DNA of 64,000 nt from contig NZ_NKYF01000041.1 of NCBI RefSeq assembly GCF_002262885.1, positions 1-64,000 on the forward strand, given 5' to 3'. Of this stretch, positions 15,636 through 23,746 are shown one piece after another. The position numbers were made by a program, and so were the translations under genes. This DNA comes from Pseudonocardia sp. MH-G8 (GTDB lineage Bacteria > Actinomycetota > Actinomycetes > Mycobacteriales > Pseudonocardiaceae). A model generated the notes under the pieces. It was not told the DNA's origin and made no database searches. It worked only from the letters and a program-made list of their open reading frames with translations. Within the stretch, counting starts at the first letter, position 1. Each line of letters opens with the position of its first letter.

Positions 15636-16520
15636 ATGCGCCTCACGCCCGCCCTGGTGCTGGACGCGGACGACGCCGCCGCCCTCGAGTCCTGGGTCCG
15701 GGACGGCCCGTCGCCGCGCGCGCTGCGGGCCCGGATCGTCCTGCTGTCACGCGACGGGCTGGGTGCCACCGCGATCTCCGACGTGCTGGGCTGCTCACGC
15801 CAGACCGTGGTCAGCTGGCGCGCCCGCTTCCGGGCGGAGGGACTGCCCGGGCTCGCGGACGCACCCCGCTCCGGCCGGCCCGCCACCGTGGACGCCCACG
15901 CCGTCGTCGCCCGCACCCTGGCGCCTGCGCCGCCGGGCGCGAGTCGCTGGTCGACCCGGCTGGTGGCGGCGCAGCTGGGCATCAGCAACGCCGCGGTGGC
16001 GAAGGTCTGGCGGACCTGGGGGCTCGTCCCCGGCGCGGACGGCACGCTGTGGCTGGCCGCGCAGCCCTACCTCGATGCGGACGTCGACCGCGTGGAGGGC
16101 CTGTACGCCGGCCCGTCGCTGCGGCTGCTCGTGCTGCGCGCAGGCGAACCCGGCGCCGCCGGGCAGGTCGCGCGCTGGACGGACCTCGGCGCGCGACTGG
16201 CCGCGACCGGCCTCGACCCGGCTCTCGATCCCGCCGCGCCGGCGGACTTCCTGACCCGGCTCGGCGGCTGCCGCGCCGCACGTCGCGTGCTCTGCGCCGG
16301 CACCGTGCCGCCCGAGGTCGCCGCGTGGGCGCGGGCGCACGGCGCCACCCTCCACCGCGCGCCGTGCACCGCGTCGTGGTCACGGCTCGCGCACCTCGCG
16401 TGCGTCCGTGCGGCGATGTCCCGGGACGGGGAGTCGTCGGTGGCGGGGTTGAGCACCTTCCTGGATGCCGGTTCCCGGCATCCGGTGTCCTGGGTGGCGG
16501 GGCCACCCAGGACGGGGTGA
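15636..16520 (+). CDS. Helix-turn-helix protein derived from an IS630-type transposase
   Basis: A 294-residue protein. Residues about 10-80 match the N-terminal HTH of IS630-family transposases (RALRARIVLLSRDGLGATAI, then a VVSWRARFRAEGLPGLADAP-like segment and SGRPATV), and a second HTH-like segment follows (AAQLGISNAAVAKVWRTWGL). The usual DDE catalytic core is not evident: no clear D-x-x-E set is seen and the C-terminal half looks reworked. The final residues overlap two hairpins. It may be a decayed transposase or a domesticated DNA-binding protein. No ribosome site is obvious at the ATG. Confidence 0.5.
   Translation: MRLTPALVLDADDAAALESWVRDGPSPRALRARIVLLSRDGLGATAISDVLGCSRQTVVSWRARFRAEGLPGLADAPRSGRPATVDAHAVVARTLAPAPPGASRWSTRLVAAQLGISNAAVAKVWRTWGLVPGADGTLWLAAQPYLDADVDRVEGLYAGPSLRLLVLRAGEPGAAGQVARWTDLGARLAATGLDPALDPAAPADFLTRLGGCRAARRVLCAGTVPPEVAAWARAHGATLHRAPCTASWSRLAHLACVRAAMSRDGESSVAGLSTFLDAGSRHPVSWVAGPPRTG
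16463..16513. terminator. Two tandem strong hairpins at the end of the ferritin-like gene
   Basis: The first hairpin has a 9-bp stem, GGATGCCGG (16463-16471) with CCGGCATCC (16475-16483), around a 3-base loop. The second has a 12-bp stem, GTCCTGGGTGGC (16487-16498) with GCCACCCAGGAC (16502-16513), also around a 3-base loop. They lie 15 bases beyond the stop of the minus-strand ferritin-like gene and at the 3' end of the plus-strand transposase-like gene. They can serve as a two-way terminator, although no T-run follows. Confidence 0.7.
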
Positions 16521-16527
16521 CGCCGGA

Positions 16528-17475
16528 TCAGCCGTTGTCGTCGCTGGTGTTGACCTCGCCGTTGACGCCCGCGGGGAAGAACCCGCCCTCGCTCACGGCC
16601 GACGGGTTCAGGTAGGCGATGTTGAGGACCTGGCCGGGGGTGCGCGAGAACGCGATCCCGTTGTCGTCGGCCGGCACGATGTTCGCCGTGCCGCTCGTGA
16701 CGATCCCCTGGTCCAGATCGGAACTGCCGTCGAGGGAATCGCGCGCGTCGGAAATCTTGCCGGCCGGGTCCTCGAGCCCCTTCGAGAGAAGGACGGTGCG
16801 GACGAGTCCGGCGTGATAGGCCTCGACGGCGAGGATCCCCGCCGCGGCTTCGAGGAAGGTCTTGTTCGACACCAGGGGGGATGCACCCTTGTACGCGGTG
16901 ACGCCCACGTCCTCGAAGATGAACGCACCGAGCAGGAAGCTGTTCTCGTCGGCGAAGGGGTCGAATCGCTCCCCGTTCTTGATGACGCCGGCGGCGAGCG
17001 CGGCCGCGGTGAAGGCATCGTCGAGGTCGATCTCCGGACGGGCGACCTTCGCGTCGCCCAGCGCGCTGCGCAGGAAGTCGACGTGCGCGCGCTCGTCGTC
17101 CGCGATCTCCTCGGCGTACTGCTTCGCGAGCTTGCTCTCGAACCGCACCTTGCGACCGCCCCGGACCCCACCGAGCTCACCTGCGCCGTCGACCTGCGAG
17201 TCCTTCAGCCCGTCGCCGGTGACGGCCCGGAGGTAGAACTCGGCCTCCAGGTACTCGAGGTTGAGCGCGAAGTTCAGTACGGCCGCGTCGCTCGGACCGC
17301 TCTGCTCGTCGTCGCCGCCGCCGGCGAACGCGGTGCCCGCCCCCACGACGCTGATCCCGGCGACACCCGCGCCCGTCAGGCCTGCCGCCCGCAGGAAACG
17401 GCGCCGGTCGAGCCCGTTCTCCGCACTGCGACCGATTGCGTCATTCACGAACGACCTGGTGAAACCCTCGAACAC
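16528..17475 (-). CDS. Tat-exported ferritin-like domain protein
   Basis: A 315-residue protein. The N-terminus carries a twin-arginine signal (LDRRRFLRAAGLTGAGVAGI) with a hydrophobic stretch ending at GAGTAFA. The mature part is a four-helix ferritin-like domain with carboxylate/histidine motifs LEYLEAEFY, DDERAHVDFL, IFEDVGVTAY and VEAYHAG, able to form a di-iron site. The family (Ferritin_2, including desiccation-related proteins) is exported and of uncertain role, perhaps oxidative or dehydration stress. The GTG at 17475 has GAGGAG seven bases upstream, better than an ATG nine codons earlier. Strong hairpins follow the stop. Confidence 0.85.
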   Translation of the reverse strand: MFEGFTRSFVNDAIGRSAENGLDRRRFLRAAGLTGAGVAGISVVGAGTAFAGGGDDEQSGPSDAAVLNFALNLEYLEAEFYLRAVTGDGLKDSQVDGAGELGGVRGGRKVRFESKLAKQYAEEIADDERAHVDFLRSALGDAKVARPEIDLDDAFTAAALAAGVIKNGERFDPFADENSFLLGAFIFEDVGVTAYKGASPLVSNKTFLEAAAGILAVEAYHAGLVRTVLLSKGLEDPAGKISDARDSLDGSSDLDQGIVTSGTANIVPADDNGIAFSRTPGQVLNIAYLNPSAVSEGGFFPAGVNGEVNTSDDNG

Positions 17476-17579
17476 TCGAGTCTCCTCACACGGGAAATGC
17501 ACGATGGCGCTGCGGCGGTGGCCGCGCAGCGATCCCTGTAAGGAAGAACGATCGAGGAACGCGGGTGGTGTCCGTCCGA

Positions 17580-18539
17580 TCAGGCGACATGAGAATTTGA
17601 TTCACAACGTCCAACGACTTCGTTCCGGATCGAGGAGGTGTCGGCGCCGTTCCGTACGCGCGGCCACGAGACGACCACGAGCCCGCCGAGCAGCAGGACC
17701 GCGCCGGCGGTGACCGGCGCCGACAGGCGTTCGCCGAGCAGCAGCACGGCGAGCGCGGCGGCGACCAGCGGCTCGACGAGGGACAGCGTGCCCGCGGTCG
17801 CGGCGCTGACGCGACGCAGCCCGGTGACGAAGAACCAGTACGCGGCGGCTGCGGTGACCGGCCCGAGCCAGACCACCAGGGCCAACCCCCGCGGTGTCGT
17901 GAGCGCGGGGAGGGCGGCGAGGGTCCAGGGCGCCAGTACCGCGCCGCCGACCAGGAGCGTCACCGCGACCGCCGCGGGCATCGGGACGCCGTGCTGGATG
18001 AGCCGCTTGGCCGAGACGGTGTAGACGCCGAAACAGGCACCTGCCAGCACCCCGAGCGCGGCACCGCCGAGGTCGACCCGCACGCCCTCGGCCGGGGCGA
18101 CCACCAGGACGCACCCGATCACCGCGCAGCCGGTGCCCGCCACCCAGCGCCGCGTCAACCGGGTGCCGGTGGCGGCGCGTTCACAGATCCCCGTGGCGAC
18201 GGGGGCGACACCGAAGGTGAGCGCCGTCGCCACGGCGGCGCCCGTGGTCGCCACCGATGTCATGAACGCCGCCTGGAACGTGGCGGTGGCGGCCGACGCC
18301 GCGAGCACCGCGGGCCAGGCGCGTCCGGTCAGCAGCCGGAAGGACCCCGCGTCGGTCGCGAGCACGACGGCGGCCAGCACGAGCCCGCCGACCAGGATCC
18401 GGGCACCGCCGAGCGCGGCCGGCCCCGCCGCGGCGCCGGCGAGCAGCTGCGCAGGCCCGACCGTTCCCCACAGGACCCCTGCCAGCAGGACGAGCGGTAC
18501 GCCGAACCGGTTCTTCTGTCGCTCCACGCCGCCGAGCAT
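17580..18539 (-). CDS. EamA (DMT superfamily) transporter
   Basis: A 319-residue protein with ten predicted membrane helices in two EamA repeats. Markers are the N-terminal GVLWGTVGPAQLL and a C-terminal repeat containing SLVEPLVAAALAVLLLGERL (the conserved E-P and G-E). Such proteins export amino acids or other metabolites. It lies downstream of an Lrp/AsnC gene in the same direction. A 13-bp motif found before that regulator is repeated 32 bases before this start, so the regulator likely controls it. The start is ambiguous between ATG 18539 and GTG 18527. Confidence 0.85.
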   Translation of the reverse strand: MLGGVERQKNRFGVPLVLLAGVLWGTVGPAQLLAGAAAGPAALGGARILVGGLVLAAVVLATDAGSFRLLTGRAWPAVLAASAATATFQAAFMTSVATTGAAVATALTFGVAPVATGICERAATGTRLTRRWVAGTGCAVIGCVLVVAPAEGVRVDLGGAALGVLAGACFGVYTVSAKRLIQHGVPMPAAVAVTLLVGGAVLAPWTLAALPALTTPRGLALVVWLGPVTAAAAYWFFVTGLRRVSAATAGTLSLVEPLVAAALAVLLLGERLSAPVTAGAVLLLGGLVVVSWPRVRNGADTSSIRNEVVGRCESNSHVA

Positions 18540-18570
18540 GCGCAGAACGGCGGCAGCAGCGCCGGCTGAT

Positions 18571-18583
18571 CGAACGTCCTTCG
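18571..18583. promoter_or_regulatory. Candidate Lrp-type operator copy 1 (CGAACGTCCTTCG)
   Basis: This 13-bp sequence is identical to 19153-19165. It is 32 bases upstream of the EamA exporter start at 18539, in a promoter position on the minus strand. Confidence 0.5.
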
Positions 18584-18636
18584 GTCACCGCCGGCTCGAC
18601 CGTCACCGGTTCGACCGGCGAGGGCGAGCGCGCCGG

Positions 18637-19128
18637 TCAGCCGGAGCTCGTTCGGCGAGCGTGCCGCGTGTCGTCCAGAAGTTCGGACTGCTCCACCGGC
18701 TGCACGTAGTCGAAGACCACGGTGGTGCGGACGTCCACGAACTCCTTGCGGCGCGCCAGCCGGTCCAGGACGAAGTCGCGCAGGTACTGGGTGCTGGGCA
18801 CCGCGACGTGCACGAGCACGTCCTCGTTGCCGGTCACGACGAACACGCCCAGCGTCTCGGGCAGGGCCGCCATGCTGTCGCGGACGTTCTCGATGGCCTC
18901 CCGGGACTGCGGGCGGATCCGGATCGAGATCAGGGCCTGCACGCTGCGGTTCAACGCCGTGGGATCGACGGCCGCGTGGAACCCCGTGATCACCCCGCGG
19001 GCCCGCAGCGCCCGGGTGCGCTCCAGCGCCGTGGACGGGGCCACGCCCACCGCCTCGGCCAGCTCCCGGTTCGTCTGGCGGCCGTCGCGCTGCAAGCGCC
19101 GCAGGATGGCCTGGTCCACCGCGTCCAC
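18637..19128 (-). CDS. Lrp/AsnC-family regulator of a neighbouring exporter
   Basis: A 163-residue protein. The HTH is AVDQAILRRLQRDGRQTNRE followed by LAEAVGVAPSTALERTRALRARG. A RAM ligand domain follows (QALISIRIRP, VFVVTGNEDVLVHVAVPST). The GTG at 19128 has GGGAGGGG six bases upstream. It sits between two EamA exporters on the same strand. The CGAACGTCCTTCG motif precedes both it and the downstream exporter, suggesting autoregulation and control of amino-acid efflux, the classical Lrp/LysG-like arrangement. Confidence 0.88.
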   Translation of the reverse strand: MDAVDQAILRRLQRDGRQTNRELAEAVGVAPSTALERTRALRARGVITGFHAAVDPTALNRSVQALISIRIRPQSREAIENVRDSMAALPETLGVFVVTGNEDVLVHVAVPSTQYLRDFVLDRLARRKEFVDVRTTVVFDYVQPVEQSELLDDTRHARRTSSG

Positions 19129-19152
19129 GTCGTCCCCTCCCGCTGCACGAGC

Positions 19153-19165
19153 CGAACGTCCTTCG
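19153..19165. promoter_or_regulatory. Candidate Lrp-type operator copy 2 (CGAACGTCCTTCG)
   Basis: It lies 25 bases upstream of the Lrp/AsnC start at 19128 and is identical to copy 1 at 18571-18583. A shorter match, CGAACGTC on the minus strand at 19196-19203, lies 30 bases further upstream and may extend the site. Confidence 0.5.
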
Positions 19166-19223
19166 CGTCATGCTCGGCAGAAGGCGCTGCCGGCCGACGT
19201 TCGTTCGAATCATGCCAGTGCGG

Positions 19224-20162
19224 TCAGGCGGTGGTCACCGGCTGGGCCGGCTCCTGCCCGGATGCCGCGACAGGGCGCTGCGGACGGGTGGCGACGACCA
19301 CCCCCGCCAGGCAGAGCGCCCCACCGGCGAGCGCGAGCGGCGCCGGGATCTCCCCGAGCAGCGCCCAGGACAGCAGCACGACGATCGGCGGCACGGCGTA
19401 GGTGGCGGCGGCGAGACGGCCCGCGGTCGTCCGGGAAAGGGCGTAGCCCCAGGTCAGGAAGGCGACGGCGGTCGGGAAGACGCCGAGGTAGACGATCCCG
19501 CCGGTCGCCGCGGCGGACGCCGTCGCCAGCTCGGTGAGCAGCGCGGGCAGGTAGGGCAGCAGCGCGACCGTCCCCGAGACCGCGCCGATCCAGGTGAGGG
19601 TCAGGGCGTCGAGCCGGGCCAGCAGCCGCTTCTGCACGACGGCGGCGCCGGCGTAGAGCAACGCGGCGAGCAGCCCGAGCAGGACTCCGGCGACGTCCGC
19701 ACCCCCGGCCGACGTGGTGGCCGCGATGAGCACGACCCCGGCGAACGCGATCGCCATGCCGGCCAGCAACCGCGCCGGGAAGCCCTCCCCGAGCAGCAAT
19801 CCGGCCAGCACCGCGACGACCACCGGGGCGACGTTCACCAGCAGCGCGGCGGTGCCGGCGTCGAGCTGTCGCTCGGCGGCGTTGAGCGCCAGGTTGTAGA
19901 GCCCGAACCAGGCGATGCCCCAGAGCGCGATCGCACCGAGCAACCGCCCGCGCGGGAGTGCCACCGGCGCGGCACGGGTGCGGGTTCGCACCACCAGCAC
20001 GATCGCGGTGAGCGTGAGCGACCCGACGAGCATCCGGCCCAGCGCCAGCGCCCCGGGTGACAGCTCGTGGCCGACGGCCCGGATGCCGACGAACGCCGAG
20101 GCCCAGAGGACCACGGTGGTCGCCGCGGCGGCGAGGGGGAGGAACTGCCGGGAGAGCGTCAT
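19224..20162 (-). CDS. EamA (DMT superfamily) transporter, second copy type
   Basis: A 312-residue, ten-helix protein with two EamA repeats: VVLWASAFVGIRAVGHELSP at the start, and later YLGVFPTAVAFLTWGYALSR and YAVPPIVVLLSWALLGEIP. Differences from the exporter at 17580 are large, so this is not a recent duplication. The ATG at 20162 is used; an upstream ATG at 20195 would begin inside the LysR-box region. It is divergent from a LysR gene, and the gap holds a symmetric sequence. Metabolite efflux under LysR control is the likely role. Confidence 0.85.
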   Translation of the reverse strand: MTLSRQFLPLAAAATTVVLWASAFVGIRAVGHELSPGALALGRMLVGSLTLTAIVLVVRTRTRAAPVALPRGRLLGAIALWGIAWFGLYNLALNAAERQLDAGTAALLVNVAPVVVAVLAGLLLGEGFPARLLAGMAIAFAGVVLIAATTSAGGADVAGVLLGLLAALLYAGAAVVQKRLLARLDALTLTWIGAVSGTVALLPYLPALLTELATASAAATGGIVYLGVFPTAVAFLTWGYALSRTTAGRLAAATYAVPPIVVLLSWALLGEIPAPLALAGGALCLAGVVVATRPQRPVAASGQEPAQPVTTA

Positions 20163-20200
20163 GACCCCAGCCTGCGACGGTCGATGGTTCAGCACCAGCG

Positions 20201-20234
20201 ACTGTTCCTACAGTTCGATTCAGTATCGCTGTAG
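20201..20234. promoter_or_regulatory. LysR-type operator between EamA and LysR genes
   Basis: ACTGT-TCCT-ACAGT (20201-20214) is a perfect inverted repeat, and CTACAG (20208-20213) also mirrors CTGTAG (20229-20234). The latter half-site is ten bases before the LysR start at 20244. Dyad symmetry in a divergent LysR gap is the expected layout for autoregulation plus activation. Confidence 0.6.
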
Positions 20235-20243
20235 TGTCGAGGC

Positions 20244-21194
20244 GTGCTCGACACCCACCGCCTGCGCATCTTCCGCTCCGTCGTCGCCAGCGGATCGGTG
20301 CAGGCCGCCGCCGCGAACCTGGGCTACACCCCCTCCGCGGTGAGCCAGCACGTCACCGCCTTGGCGCGGGAGACCGGGCTCGCCCTGTTCGAACGAGCTG
20401 GTCGCGGCCTGCGGGTCACAGCCGCCGGGCTGCGGCTGGCCGAGCAGGCCGACGGGATCCTCGACCGGCTCGGTGAGGCCGAGGCCGTGATCGCAGACCT
20501 GAAGGCGGGCCGCACCGGCGCGCTGTCGCTGTCCTACTTCGCCTCGGTCGGCGCGGCCTGGCTCCCCCGGATCGTCCGGCGGCTGACCGGCGAGTTCCCC
20601 GGCGTCCGGCTCGACCTCGCCCTGCGCGAATGGCTGCCCGACGACGCGGCTGCTCGCTCCGACGTGCAGATCGCCGTGGAGCGCCCGGACTTCGCGGCCT
20701 GGCCCGGTTTCACCGCGCACCACCTGCTCGACGACCCGTACGTCGCCGTGCTGCCGGAAGGCCACCCGCTCGCCGACCGGGACGAGATCGAGCTGGCCGA
20801 GCTCGCCACGGAGCGCTGGGTGGACAACGACTTCGCGCGCGGCTGGTGCCGGCGCAACCTGGTCGAGGCGTGCACCGCGGCGGGGTTCCGGCCTCCGTTC
20901 CACGTCGAGGCGCACGACTACCCCACCGCCCTCGCGTTCGTCGCCGCCGGCATCGGCATCACCGTGCTGCCCGAGCTCGGCGCCGCCCACCCCCCGGCCG
21001 GGACGCGCGCGGTGCCCGTCGTCTCACCGGTGCCGGTCCGCTCGATCCTGGCCGTCGTCCGCGACGCCGTCGCCCACACGCCGCCGGTGCGCGGGGCGTG
21101 CGAGGAGCTGCGGGCGATCGCCGGCGAGACCGCCGCCCGACCGCTGCCGGGACGGACCTCGTCAGGCTCCCTGCTGACCGCCGGACGAAGCTAG
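20244..21194 (+). CDS. LysR-family transcriptional regulator
   Basis: A 316-residue protein. The N-terminal winged HTH is LRIFRSVVASGSVQAAAANL followed by GYTPSAVSQHVTALARETGL. A periplasmic-binding-fold effector domain follows (LSLSYFASVGAAWLPRIVRR, later AFVAAGIGITVLPELGA). The GTG at 20244 starts it. It should control the divergent EamA exporter through the symmetric site between them. The C-terminal 25 residues are polar and poorly conserved-looking. Confidence 0.9.
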   Translation: MLDTHRLRIFRSVVASGSVQAAAANLGYTPSAVSQHVTALARETGLALFERAGRGLRVTAAGLRLAEQADGILDRLGEAEAVIADLKAGRTGALSLSYFASVGAAWLPRIVRRLTGEFPGVRLDLALREWLPDDAAARSDVQIAVERPDFAAWPGFTAHHLLDDPYVAVLPEGHPLADRDEIELAELATERWVDNDFARGWCRRNLVEACTAAGFRPPFHVEAHDYPTALAFVAAGIGITVLPELGAAHPPAGTRAVPVVSPVPVRSILAVVRDAVAHTPPVRGACEELRAIAGETAARPLPGRTSSGSLLTAGRS

Positions 21195-21406
21195 GCGGTG
21201 GCCGTCGGGGGGCACCGGTTCATTCAGCGGCCGTCCGCCCACACCCTTCTCGGCCGATGCATCCCTTCTCCCCTCACCCGACCCGTCGATGGGGTGTACG
21301 GCTGTGAGGCAGTGGTCGCGAGCCGGGAACGGCCCGCCCACAGAAGATCCCACGACGACGTAGACGTGATGGGGGTTGGATCTTCCCTCAAGCCCCATAC
21401 GTCTAT
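21195..21406. other. Gene-free spacer
   Basis: No convincing coding frame, hairpin or ribosome site was seen in these 212 bases between the LysR stop and the palindromic repeat copy A. The region is less GC-rich than its surroundings around 21360-21420. Confidence 0.5.
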
Positions 21407-21512
21407 CTGATCATGGAACGGGCGGTCTTGATCAGCAGAAATGGTGTGAGGGCGACAGATTTGACGCCCTCACACCACTCCTGGCGATCATGACGCTGAG
21501 CCGGCGCGCGAG
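21407..21512 (+). repeat. Dispersed palindromic element, copy A (about 106 bp)
   Basis: The sequence from CTGATCATGG to GGCGCGCGAG matches the reverse complement of 63310-63415 at roughly 80-85% of positions by eye. Its centre is a perfect 13-bp stem, TGGTGTGAGGGCG (21442-21454) with CGCCCTCACACCA (21465-21477), around the loop ACAGATTTGA. Flanking TGATCATG and GATCATGA boxes are also symmetric. It is non-coding, lies between genes, and looks like a REP/MITE-like unit. Confidence 0.75.
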
Positions 21513-21589
21513 AAGTACAAGAGCGCGCTCGCGAGGGTCCTGGCGTGCGACTCGCACTGCGTCGGGCGATCAACGCGCCGGTCAACCCA

Positions 21590-22549
21590 CTAGCTGACCT
21601 GTTGATCGGGGCTCAGGCGTGCGGCGACCTCGTCGATGTCGCTCCACAACTGCTCGGGGACCTCGCACGTGGCCAGCTCCACGCTCTCCGCGACGCGTTC
21701 CGGGCGGGACACCCCGAGCACCGTCGTGGCGATCCGCGGATCCCTCGTCGAGAACTGCACCGCCGCCGCGGCGAGGGGGACGCCGTAGCCGGCGCAGAGC
21801 TGCTCGACCGCGTGCACGGCCGCGAGCAGCGCGGGTGAGCACTCCCGGTAGGCGTAGCGGGTGGTGTGCCGCGTGCCCGCGGCGAGGATGCCGCCACCGA
21901 ACACGGCGGCGTTGACGACGCCCATCCCGCGGGCTGCGGCCTCGTCCAGCAGCGGGTCGGCGGCGCGGTTCACCAGGGTCCAGCGGTTGTGCGTGAGCAC
22001 GGCGTCGAACGCGCCGGTGGCGACGAACCGGCGCAGGAGGTCCACCGGTCCGCCCGCCACCCCGATGGAACCCGCCACGCCCTCGTCGCGCAGCTGCACG
22101 AGGACCTCCACGGGCCCGCCGGGCGCCATCGCCTCGTCGAACGTGATGTGTTCCGGGTCGTGCAGGTGCAGCAGCGGCACCCGGTCGACGCCCAGCCGGG
22201 CCAGGCTGGCCTCGATCGAGCGTCGCACCTGGTCGCCGGAGAACTCGCCGGTGTCGAGGTCCCGGTCCACCTTCGTGGACAGCACGTAGCCCTCGGGGAT
22301 GCCCCCGATCTGCCGCAACGCCTCCCCGATCCGCCGCTCGGACTCGCCGCCGCTGTAGGAGTTGGAGGTGTCGAGCGCGTTGACCGGTCCGGTCAGGGCG
22401 GCCACGGCAGTGGCGACCCCCCGGTCCGCGGACACCTCGTACCCCAAGTTGCCCGGCATCGACCCGAGTGGCCCGCCGCCGATCGTCAGCGGGGTGATCT
22501 GCAGGCCGGTGCCCCCGAGGGGGCGGCGGGGCATGGTCGTGCCGGTCAT
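21590..22549 (-). CDS. Aldo/keto reductase (sugar dehydrogenase type)
   Basis: A 319-residue TIM-barrel oxidoreductase. The catalytic tetrad segments are visible: ALDTSNSYSGGESE (Asp and Tyr), YVLSTKVDRD (Lys) and VPLLHLHDPEH (His). The C-terminal region is shaped for NAD(P). The closest group appears to be D-threo-aldose/L-fucose 1-dehydrogenase-like reductases. Its ATG at 22549 overlaps the enolase-superfamily stop as ATGA, tying the two steps together. It is the last gene of the ABC-hydrolase operon. The paired gene at 54612 is a distant relative, not a copy. Confidence 0.85.
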   Translation of the reverse strand: MTGTTMPRRPLGGTGLQITPLTIGGGPLGSMPGNLGYEVSADRGVATAVAALTGPVNALDTSNSYSGGESERRIGEALRQIGGIPEGYVLSTKVDRDLDTGEFSGDQVRRSIEASLARLGVDRVPLLHLHDPEHITFDEAMAPGGPVEVLVQLRDEGVAGSIGVAGGPVDLLRRFVATGAFDAVLTHNRWTLVNRAADPLLDEAAARGMGVVNAAVFGGGILAAGTRHTTRYAYRECSPALLAAVHAVEQLCAGYGVPLAAAAVQFSTRDPRIATTVLGVSRPERVAESVELATCEVPEQLWSDIDEVAARLSPDQQVS

Positions 22550-23736
22550 GCGAAGAACCCTTCGTCGCCGGGGTGCAGGTGGGCGGCCGCCGCCTCCCGG
22601 TCGAACTCGATGCCCAGGCCGGGCCGGTCCCACACCTCGATGGACCCGTCCACCACGATCCGTTCGGGCAGCCCGGTGACGATCGAGTACCACCAGTCCG
22701 GCTTGGCAACCGGGTACTCGAACGCGATGAAGTTGTCCGGCAACGTCGCGCACACCTGCACCAGCGCCGCCAGCCCGAACACCCCGTCCAGCACGCCGTG
22801 CGGCACGATCTGCACGCCGTGCAGGTCGGCGTACTCGGCCACCCACTTCAGCTCCGCGATCCCGCCCACGTCACACGGGTCCGGCCCGACCACCCGCACC
22901 GCCTGCGTGGAGATCAGATCCTTGAAGTTCTGCCGCAGGTAGATCTGCTCACCCGTGTGCGTCGGCGTGCTCGTGGCGACGGTGACCTCGCGGTACTGGT
23001 CGGCATGCACCCATGGGACGTAGTCGCCGGTGAGCAGGTCCTCGACCCACATGAGGTTGAGCGGCTCGAGCGCGCGCAGCAGGCGGATGGCATCGGGCAC
23101 GGTGAAACCGGGCCCGGCATCCAGCGCCAGCCCGACCTCGTCGCCGAGCACCTCCTTCATCGCCTCCACGCACGCGACGGTGTGCTTGAGGCCCCGCTCG
23201 GTGAGCGGGCCGCGATTGGGATGGCGGGGCCCGGTGCGCAGCTCGCCGTAGGTGAAGTCGGCGGTGTTCTGCACCATGAACCCGTGGTAGGCCACCCCCT
23301 CCTTGATCAGGGTGAAACCCTCGGGGGCGGCCTTCATCTGCGCCATCGCCTCGGCGTAGTCCTCGGGCTGGTGGCCCTTCAGCTGCGGCCGCACCCCGCC
23401 GTTGTAGACCCGCACCCGGTCGCGCACCTTGCCGCCGAGCAGCTTGTACACCGGCAACCCCGCGGCCTTGCCCGCCACGTCCCACAACGCGATCTCGATC
23501 GCCGACACCGCACTGCCCCACGGCTTGAAACCCGCGAACCGGCGGATCTTGAGCAGGCAACGCTCCACATCGGTGGGATCCTCACCGACCAGGAAGTTCC
23601 GGTACATCTCCACCACGGGGCGCATGTAGGGCTTCGACGACTCGATCTCACCGAAGCCGTCGACCCCCTCGTCGGTCACGATCCGCACGATCGGGCTCTG
23701 CCCGATCACCGCGCACCTCAGATCGACGATCTTCAT
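22546..23736 (-). CDS. Enolase-superfamily (mandelate racemase/dehydratase) enzyme, copy 1
   Basis: A 396-residue protein with an N-terminal capping domain and C-terminal barrel. Candidate catalytic and metal residues are K145 (TLIKEG), D206 (LALDAGPGF), E232 (WVEDLL), E263 (THTGEQI) and H313 (PHGVLDG). The pattern fits the mandelate racemase subgroup of sugar-acid dehydratases, although only one lysine of the usual K-x-K is seen. It would dehydrate an aldonate or related acid sugar. It is about 93% identical (roughly 29 of 396 differences by my count) to the protein at 55646-56836. The start has AGGAGGAC upstream. Confidence 0.85.
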   Translation of the reverse strand: MKIVDLRCAVIGQSPIVRIVTDEGVDGFGEIESSKPYMRPVVEMYRNFLVGEDPTDVERCLLKIRRFAGFKPWGSAVSAIEIALWDVAGKAAGLPVYKLLGGKVRDRVRVYNGGVRPQLKGHQPEDYAEAMAQMKAAPEGFTLIKEGVAYHGFMVQNTADFTYGELRTGPRHPNRGPLTERGLKHTVACVEAMKEVLGDEVGLALDAGPGFTVPDAIRLLRALEPLNLMWVEDLLTGDYVPWVHADQYREVTVATSTPTHTGEQIYLRQNFKDLISTQAVRVVGPDPCDVGGIAELKWVAEYADLHGVQIVPHGVLDGVFGLAALVQVCATLPDNFIAFEYPVAKPDWWYSIVTGLPERIVVDGSIEVWDRPGLGIEFDREAAAAHLHPGDEGFFA

Positions 23737-23746
23737 CGGGTCCTCC

